From: Elysia chlorotica
Taxonomy: Eukaryota; Mollusca; Gastropoda; Plakobranchidae
Length of the DNA: 64,000 nucleotides
NCBI GenBank assembly: GCA_003991915.1
Contig: RQTK01000010.1
Coordinates: 722,493 to 786,492, forward strand
Direction: 5' to 3'
Of the stretch, positions 57,940 through 64,000 are shown in pieces. Position 1 is the stretch's first letter. Every line of letters begins with the position of its first letter. Under the pieces are notes generated by a model. It made no database searches. It was not told the origin of the DNA and worked only from the letters and a program-made list of their open reading frames with translations. Both the position numbers and the translations under genes were made by a program.

Positions 57940-58262
57940 TAATGCAGCGGATTGTAGCACTAGAAGTGCGGTTGAGTGCAGCATTGCAGATTTAAAAAAT
58001 AAGATGTCACTGTCTCCATGCTGAATTAAGGGTGGAGCCTGAGACAGCCTGTGAGATTATTTATAAATGTGCATTCCTGCACAACTGCACCATAAAATTT
58101 GGTGTAGGTGTGTTGAAAGAGGAAGGCGAACCCCTGGACGAAGCACCAGATAACAGTGCTGAACATGTAAATGCGCATATTGATCGCCAAATGACTGAGC
58201 GCATGAGAGCAATGATTGGCCATGCTGCCAGACAAGATTTGATTAACAACTTCTTAGGATAA
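57940..58262 (+). pseudogene. PIF/Harbinger transposase C-terminus (HARBI1-like)
   Basis: 'TRSAVECSIADLKNKM' corresponds to the TRxxVE..FG.LK block with the last catalytic Glu of DDE_Tnp_4. After a frameshift, RVEPETACEIIYKCAFLHNC is the conserved LHN block, ending in MTERMRAMIGHAARQDLINN and a stop at 58260-58262. Only the last quarter of the transposase remains. It abuts the Mutator fragment. Confidence 0.75.
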
Positions 58263-59605
58263 AATTAGTGTAATTATTGAAATCAACATTAAATTTCCAA
58301 TTCAAAATCGAAGTGACTTGGTAGAACCCACTGAATTGGGCTTTGCAAAGCATTCTTTCTCTGCCTCTATCAAGCAGTAAGATTAAATTGCAAAGAATGC
58401 TTCAATAATCAGACTCAACCAGTTAGGAATTGAAAAGAAGCAACTTCGCAAAAGGCTTATCGAGTCAGAGATAGAAAAAAACTTATCTTTTGTTTGACTC
58501 AATGAGGCAAAACTTATGAAATTTACTTAAACAATTTTTCTTCTATCTGTTGAGTTTCAATTAAATGTTATATTTTTACAATGATGGTGTTTATTTATTT
58601 CTTACATAATTTGTGTTATTTTATCCAAAGACAAAAACAATGGTTGTAAACTCGAGATGAAAGGAGGAAAAAGTGCAGAAATACGGAAAATACCAAGGAA
58701 AGGAGGACATTCCTCCTTTTGAACGCAACACTTGCCTGATCCTAGGGTACCAATACCAGGGATCCCAGTAAAGTGAGACTTTCTCAGGAACAGGTTCTTC
58801 ATATACAGCAGGTTGGACTTCTTTTTCTATTTTCTTGATTTTTAGATTTTCGTTTTAAAGCATAACTTGGCCATACTTCCATTGTGTTTTCTGTAAGATC
58901 TGACAAACTATTGAAAAAAAATGTGTGTATCAGTAACTTTGTAATCATCCAAAAATACTGAGAGAGAAAAAAATAGTATAGGGTTTTTTCACAGCATGAA
59001 TGGTATTTTTTAGCATTGCGTATCAAATTCATAGCCCTGATTCTCTTTTTTTTTTTAGGTTGTTGATTACTATCCTAAGGTCACTGAAATTATACATGTA
59101 TTATGTGGAACTTCCATTTTCAAAATAAAAATTGATATCTTTCAACACAGCCCATAGATTATGCAAGTTTTGACAGGTGACCTGACTCCGTCTGGGGTCG
59201 CAGAGGCTGACTGTTAGGTTCCAGTCCTGGCCAGTCAGGAATGTTGAAGATACAAATTTCCCCTCCACCTTCTAGCCATTTCTACCCTAAATGGACATTT
59301 GCGAGGAGTAATTTTGTTAGCACACCCGATTTTACAAAACTTTCTCTGGATAATAGAGAAAACTTGGTGTTTTTATATTGATAAATGTGAGTTTCAGATA
59401 AGAAAGAAAATTTAGTAACAGTGTTTTTTTCAGTGAATTTGCGAAAAATTAAATATAAAAAAAAGTTAAGTATCAAATGTGTTTTTTTTTCCAGATTGTT
59501 AAAGCTTAAGCTTTATTTATCTGTGGAGTCATCATTTTAAATGCTGATGATTATTGTCGTAAAGTTCTTTTAAAATTTTTAAACAAATCTAATAAAGAAT
59601 TAACG
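58263..59605. other. AT-rich spacer without genes
   Basis: The only structure I see is a small stem, aaagcattcttt (58347) with aaagaatgctt (58392). Minus-strand frames of 60-77 codons have no domain. Confidence 0.45.
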
Positions 59606-60034
59606 ATGGAACATTCTCTCAAATACCATAAACAATGCTTAATCGATGTGTGCAGAATATGTGGTGAATAGCTTTCAACACCAAAGCAGAAACTAAAAAA
59701 CCCGAGAACACGTTTGTGCATAAACTCTAAGAGTAAAATTCTCTTAATTTACGGATTCAATGTTGATGATGACAAAGATGACACACACTCGCACTATCTG
59801 TGTAACAAGTGTTATTTCGCTATAAAAAACATAACAAAGAGACAAAGTGCCACAGCAGTGCAGAAAGCAAGGGACATTTTTCAATCACATAAAGAGAAGT
59901 GGTGCTCGTATGATCCCGCTCTGCATATCATGCGAACACAGACAAAAAATATCTCTTGGGTTGTTTCGCAGACAAAGTCTTTGCCAGAGACAAAATCTCT
60001 CAGCAGAACCAACCTGCTCAACTACAGTACTTGA
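59606..60034 (+). pseudogene. RAG1-like (N-RAG-TP-like) gene, N-terminal zinc region
   Basis: From the ATG at 59606 the frame reads C-x3-D-x-CRICGE, then a TAG (59669-59671), basic residues, LIYGFNVDDDKDDTHSHYLC with NKCYFAIKN, and HKEKWCSYDP. A CxxC pair, a hydrophobic 'I.GF.V..D..' stretch, a second CxxC pair and a W/HxxxC element in this order are the layout of the conserved N-terminal zinc-binding region of RAG1 and of the molluscan N-RAG-TP transposon. Apart from the TAG the frame is open to 60034, then shifts. As a RAG1-family element it would have mediated DNA-level transposition. Confidence 0.6.
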
Positions 60035-60690
60035 TCCAGCGGACACAGAAGAAAGTGATGATACATGCATTAACACATTCAACACTACAGACAATGACAT
60101 CATAGCAGACTTTGTGCCAATAATAAGCCACGAAAGAGCCACCCCTTTGCACCACTCACACGCACTCAACGCAACAGTTGAACACCTCTCAATAATATAT
60201 CGATCATTGATCAGCTGCAGCAACTAACTCAGCGCTTTCTACCAGGCCAGAGTTCTTGTAGCATGAATACTAGCAACCCCACAGACACAACAAACACTGT
60301 TGAAGCAGCTTGTGATCCAGGTATCACCACACAGCCCAGCCCAGCACAATTAACTCCACCTATGATACCTGTTGCACAATCTGCACCATTAAAACCACCT
60401 ATACAACGAAAAGCAACTGTACACACATCCATGTCACCCATGATCAAACTACACAACTTTTAGCCATTCCTTTAGTCTTCCTGAAAACACACCACTGTCA
60501 AAAGAGGAGGAGAAGTTGAGCACAAATTTTGTCAGGATAAAGCTGCACCACGATCCAGATAAACAAACAATAAAATACAAGATACAAGGCAAGCCTTTAG
60601 TATTTAAAAAGACTATAGCACCAAGAAAACATTCCACACTAGTTAGGACACCTACCAGAATGAAAAGGGTTGGTCTTGTACATGGATACA
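60035..60690 (+). pseudogene. RAG1-like gene, linker region, frameshifted
   Basis: Consecutive frames carry low-complexity Thr/Pro-rich and acidic sequence (TEESDDTCINTFNTTDND; PSPAQLTPPMIPVAQSAP) and then a basic block (KYKIQGKPLVFKKTIAPRKH and TRMKRVGLVHGYRYS). Linkers of this kind join the zinc region to the core. At least two frame changes are needed. Confidence 0.45.
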
Positions 60691-60697
60691 GATATTC

Positions 60698-61279
60698 ATA
60701 GCAGGGCCTTCAGAAACATCTGCAGACACACAGCTAGCTAGAGAGTTAAAATCATTACCAACAACACGCAAACAAGAAATAGTTGAAAAGGCTGGGATCA
60801 AACAAAAACTTAGGATATCAAGACACCACACGCTGGCTATGAAAGAGGCATTAGGGTTGAGTTGGAGGCAGGGTAGGAAACATAGCAAGTTGCTTAAAAA
60901 TGTAGGAGTCAGATTAGAGAGTGAAAGTTCAGTTAGAGGGTTATCAAAAGAAATAGTTTCAGATTTTGTAGAAGTAGAGAACAGGAGCTTTGTTAGAGAA
61001 GATGGTAGTGAGTTCATTGCACCTTACGGTAGAATAGCTGGCCTGACAAATTTTGTGAATAATTTATTGGAGTCTTATGACAAACAGAATATGCTGACAT
61101 GGCATAGTAGTGCAATTCCAGATGATGAAATATGGGTTAAAATTAGGGGGGACCATGGGAAAAACTCGTTAAAGTTCACACTCCAAATAGCAAATATAGA
61201 AAGGCCAAATGCACGTCAGATCACAGTTGTCATAGCAATAGCAGACGTTCGTGATTCCCATGAAAACTTAGGTTTTTAG
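60698..61279 (+). pseudogene. RAG1-like gene, core domain part 1
   Basis: The open frame (start lost; first Met at 60839) reads SRHHTLAMKEALGLSWRQGR, FVREDGSEFIAPYGRIAGLT and WVKIRGDHGKNSLKFTLQIA. The Asp of RGDHG (codon 61151-61153) sits where RAG1/Transib cores carry their first catalytic Asp, in front of a beta-strand of alternating hydrophobics. It ends with a stop at 61277-61279 immediately before the frame changes. Confidence 0.6.
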
Positions 61280-61287
61280 AGGGAGGG

Positions 61288-61620
61288 TTGGTGGATGAAT
61301 TGACTGCACTCAAATCCCATTCATGGAGAGATAAAAACATCAAAGTCTTCCTGAATGGAGATTATGAATTTCTGTGCAAAATGTATGGCCTCTCTGGCGC
61401 ACAGGGCACCTATCCATGTCTGTGGTGCTTGATGCCACGGCGAGACATGCACCAACCCAGTGACCAATGTCAACTCAGACCTCTGGATAGCTTGATCACC
61501 GATAACAAATCATTTATCGATGAAGGGGAAGGACAGAAAAAAGATGCAAACAAGTTTAATAACTGTGTACATAAACCATTGATCAGCATAGAATTAGATA
61601 TTACTTACACATTCTGCTAG
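61288..61620 (+). pseudogene. RAG1-like gene, core domain part 2 with second Asp and zinc CxxC
   Basis: IKVFLNGDYEFLCKMYGLSG then TYPCLWCLMPR: an Asp (codon 61360-61362) in a hydrophobic strand, followed about 17 residues later by a C-x2-C pair. RAG1 has the same arrangement around its second catalytic Asp and the CxxC that follows it. The frame stops at 61618-61620. This block is what links the gene to the RAG1/Transib fold rather than to another DDE family. Confidence 0.6.
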
Positions 61621-62223
61621 AGGTTGTATATTAAAGCACCATAACTTATTAGAACAGGCGGCACACAGTCTAGATAGAAAAGTTGCCCAACAATCTGATG
61701 AATTTCTACTACCATTGGGGATCCTTTTGAAAAAGTATGGGTCGAAGTGGGTGGAAGCTAACACTGTAACAGACATGAAGAGGGGTGCTTAGGATTTAGT
61801 GAGATAAGTGAGTCACAACAGCGAGTAGACGTGTACATGCAACAAATACACAACACACAAAGTCTCATTTCTACTCTCGGCCACAAAGATCTTTCTTTTA
61901 GAGAAGGACCAATTGCGTCTTCTTTAGACACAATCCTAAATAAACACAGAATTCCACCCCGAGTATACCACAGTAGGTTCTTTCGTGGGAAATCACTGTC
62001 ACAAATATCTCCACACTCAGGTATACACTGATCTCACCCAGACACTTGTATCACGCACCCAACAATGCACAACCAATCCCATGCTCGTTGATGAAGCTTG
62101 TACCCTTCAGATTATCTACAACGATCTCAACAGAACATTAAGTGATGTCCACAAAGCTATATCTCTGAGCATTACCCTATCAGGGCTCTCCCAAGCTCTC
62201 TACATATTTGTTTCAGAACAATA
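61621..62223 (+). pseudogene. RAG1-like gene, degraded C-terminal part
   Basis: Fragments such as LEQAAHSLDRKVAQQSDEFL, FREGPIASSLDTILNKHRIP and DEACTLQIIYNDLNRTLSDV lie in changing frames up to a TAG at 62221-62223. I could not recognise the third acidic residue (Glu) or the C-terminal zinc His pair, so the element is either truncated or too decayed here. Confidence 0.4.
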
Positions 62224-62462
62224 GGCAAGTTTTGCCCAGATGTACCAGAGTGAATGACTGTATTTTTGTTATGTTGCTTTTCTTTTCTAGCCGTTTACAT
62301 TTTTTTCTTCTAGTTTTAAGGTTCCCACCAAGTAGAAATTGGGAAATCTGGAAAAAGTCTTATTTTTACATAATAAATACTTAGTGTGACATTTTTTACA
62401 CGTATGCTACTATGCTAGGATAGTGAGTAGTGTTTAAATCTAGACATTCTTGAGTTGTATTC

Positions 62463-62490
62463 TTAACCCTCAGACAGGGTGTTTATTAAC
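62463..62490 (+). mobile_element. Probable 5' end of a piggyBac element: TTAA target and terminal motif
   Basis: TTAA (62463-62466) is followed at once by CCCTCAGACAGGGTGTTTA. piggyBac elements integrate at TTAA and typically begin with CCCT/CCCY. It lies 356 bp before the transposase ATG, and the inner CCCT...AGGG makes a short hairpin. The matching 3' end would lie beyond the window. Confidence 0.6.
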
Positions 62491-62822
62491 TCTATAATGT
62501 TCCTCTACAGTAATTTCGTTCACCGGTGAACGATGACACACCCCCATTTTCTGCATGATATTTATAAAGCCCTGACTTTATAAACATGGCTTTTTTGGAC
62601 TGTAATATGAAAATATAAGTGTTTTTGAATCGAAAAAACACATTTTTAATACAAAAAGCGATAGTTTTTAATTAAAAAGGTAATAATTAAAAATAAATAT
62701 TTGAACCGGGGTTTGTTTAGATTCCGATCGGCCAACTTGGACATTCTGCTAGCAGCTATCTTTACACCGTCTCACCCTTTTTGCATTTAAATTTCAACTT
62801 TTTTACGAATTTCAACTCTAAA

Positions 62823-63002
62823 ATGGCATTTAAAGACACCCAGGTCTATGAATTATTAGATCTAAGTGACTCTGACTCTGAGATATCAGACTGGATCCCA
62901 GAAAGTGACGAGGAACTGGAGCTAGATCTAGACGAGACTGCTCCAACTCCTCAAGCCGAAGCTTCAAGCCATGAGTCCAGAGCCTGAAAACTTCCAACAG
63001 AG
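62823..63002 (+). CDS. piggyBac transposase, exon 1 (acidic N-terminus, one frameshift)
   Basis: The ATG at 62823 (context AAAATGG) opens MAFKDTQVYELLDLSDSDSE and continues as an acidic stretch to DETAPTPQAEASSHESRA, then a stop. From the ATG at 62971 another frame (MSPEPENFQQ) runs to the donor CAGAG/GTGTGT and is the one that joins exon 2 in phase. Acidic, Ser/Asp-rich N-termini are usual in piggyBac transposases, so I infer that the long N-terminus is original and a one-base insertion (or two-base loss) before 62971 broke it; use of the 62971 start is the alternative. Confidence 0.65.
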
Positions 63003-63287
63003 GTGTGTAGTTTACTTAGATCTAGATGACAAATTTTAATTTGTTGATGATTCATGTAGGCTGCTCAGTAGAACATATTTTGGTCACATTGTGTTATCAA
63101 TTTAGGCCAGAAATTGACTAAGATTAGAAGCCAAGAAGAAGAAAATATTAGAAAATAGAAGCAAATCAAAGTTATGAAAAGGGTTCTTTTAATCTCAGCA
63201 GACAGATTCGTTTTTTAAAGTAATATGAATTACAGTATTATTGAGACATGTTTGTCATAGAATTTGTTCCTTTTCTCTTTTTTTCAG
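63003..63287 (+). other. Intron of the piggyBac transposase gene
   Basis: 285 bp bounded by AGAG/GTGTGT and a strong acceptor 'ccttttctctttttttcag'. It contains stops in all frames and T-rich sequence. Confidence 0.75.
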
Positions 63288-64000
63288 TGGCGAACCAGTA
63301 CCAGGGCCAAGTTCTGTCCGTGGATATGTTCAGGCCGACAGAGGTCATAGAACAGCTGTCCCTCCATTTCTCCCTGAGAGAACTCCTGGATTAAATTTGC
63401 CAGAGTGCCAGACAAGACAGGACCTGCAAAAGTTCTTGAGGCCTGTCGATTTTTTTTGCTTATTTTTTACTGTTGACATTGTGCAACAGATGTGTGATTG
63501 GACGAATGCGTACGCTGAGAAAATGGGTGAGCAGAGAAAGAGTTTGTATACGAGGTGGACGAATGTGGATGTGGAAGAATTTTATCGATTTATTGGACTT
63601 TTGATGTATATGTCTTGGGTGAAAGTTCCTAGATTTAGTCAGTATTGGTCTGAGGCTACTTTATTGAAAGGGTTGTGGGCTAGAAGATTCATGAATGTGT
63701 GGAGGTATAAATGTTTGATGAGCTTTTTGAAAGTGAATGATGTGAATTTAGAAAACCCTAATGATAAGTTAACTAAAATAAGAACCTTGCATGATTTTAT
63801 TCGTAGAAAATGTATGAAATTGTTTCAACCCTACCAGAAGGTTTCTATAGATGAAAGGATGGTAAAGAACAAAGGGAGGTATGGATTTAGACAATACATT
63901 AGAGATAAACCAACTAAATGGGGGATGAAATTGTGGGTGCTAGCTGATTCTAAAACGGGATATACATATAATTTTGATGTTTATTTGGGAAAAACAGATG
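63288..64000 (+). CDS. piggyBac transposase, exon 2, open to the window edge
   Basis: After completing a codon with exon 1 the frame reads GEPVPGPSSVRGY, then TRQDLQKFLRPVDFFCLFFT, VEEFYRFIGLLMYMSWVKVP, RFSQYWSEA, VWRYKCLMSFLKVND and KVSIDERMVKNKGRYGFRQY, KPTKWGMKLWVLADSKTGYT. SIDE (Asp codon 63850-63852) is the first catalytic residue of DDE_Tnp_1_7. 237 codons show no stop or frameshift, in contrast to every older element to the left, so this copy is young. The second and third catalytic Asp and the C-terminal zinc domain lie beyond the window. Confidence 0.93.

Noticed and set aside
59885..60223. 112-codon minus-strand ORF
   Set aside because: It is antisense to the RAG1-like N-terminal and linker frames.
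59606..62223. Functional RAG1 orthologue
   Set aside because: An in-frame stop, several frameshifts and no recognisable C-terminal catalytic Glu make an active protein from this copy very unlikely.

Overview
The window reads as nuclear DNA of a lophotrochozoan animal, most likely a gastropod mollusc; I infer this from content rather than from a marker gene. The evidence is spliced genes with GT..AG introns, very heavy (TC)n, (TATC)n, (TCTG)n and (TAG)n microsatellites, tRNA-derived SINEs in both orientations, LINE 3' tails, and remnants of transposase families that are common in molluscs and other marine invertebrates. There are three runs of N (8000-8380, 24332-24782, 41944-41953), so this is an assembly scaffold.

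Only one cellular gene is convincing. A 650-codon uninterrupted coding exon on the minus strand (2210-4162) encodes a type II membrane protein of the DUF229 / alkaline-phosphatase-fold family, with a splice acceptor two bases before its ATG. From about 4.2 to 46.3 kb I see no other coding exon that I trust. This stretch is a simple-sequence-rich gene desert. It holds SINE copies, a second short dispersed repeat family, LINE fragments, several direct segmental duplications (33.3/34.2 kb, 36.4/36.7 kb, 40.3/41.5 kb), a foldback MITE with 9-bp flanking repeats (14.2-14.7 kb), a 0.7-kb near-perfect inverted repeat (20.0-20.7 kb), and a few GC-richer non-repetitive islands that may be regulatory.

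At about 46.3 kb the character changes abruptly. Microsatellites almost vanish and the sequence becomes a nest of broken mobile-element genes. In order these are: a LINE endonuclease; a tandemly duplicated three-exon Myb/SANT-like gene; a PGBD4-like piggyBac transposase in exon-like pieces with an LTR-retrotransposon Gag fragment between them; a pogo/Jerky-type transposase; a DUF7869 fragment; an unknown AAGATGGCGG-started ORF; a Mutator-like (PF20700) transposase with a partly duplicated 3' end; a Harbinger C-terminus; and a RAG1-like gene carrying both RAG1-type N-terminal zinc motifs and a RAG1/Transib-type core. The right edge holds the 5' half of a much better preserved piggyBac element: TTAA target, terminal motif, acidic first exon, intron, and a transposase exon that stays open to the window end.

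The most interesting item is the RAG1-like locus (59606-62223), a decayed relative of the family that gave rise to V(D)J recombinase; it resembles the N-RAG-TP elements described from Aplysia. Apart from the DUF229 gene and the terminal piggyBac, the coding material shows stops or frameshifts and is best treated as pseudogenic.
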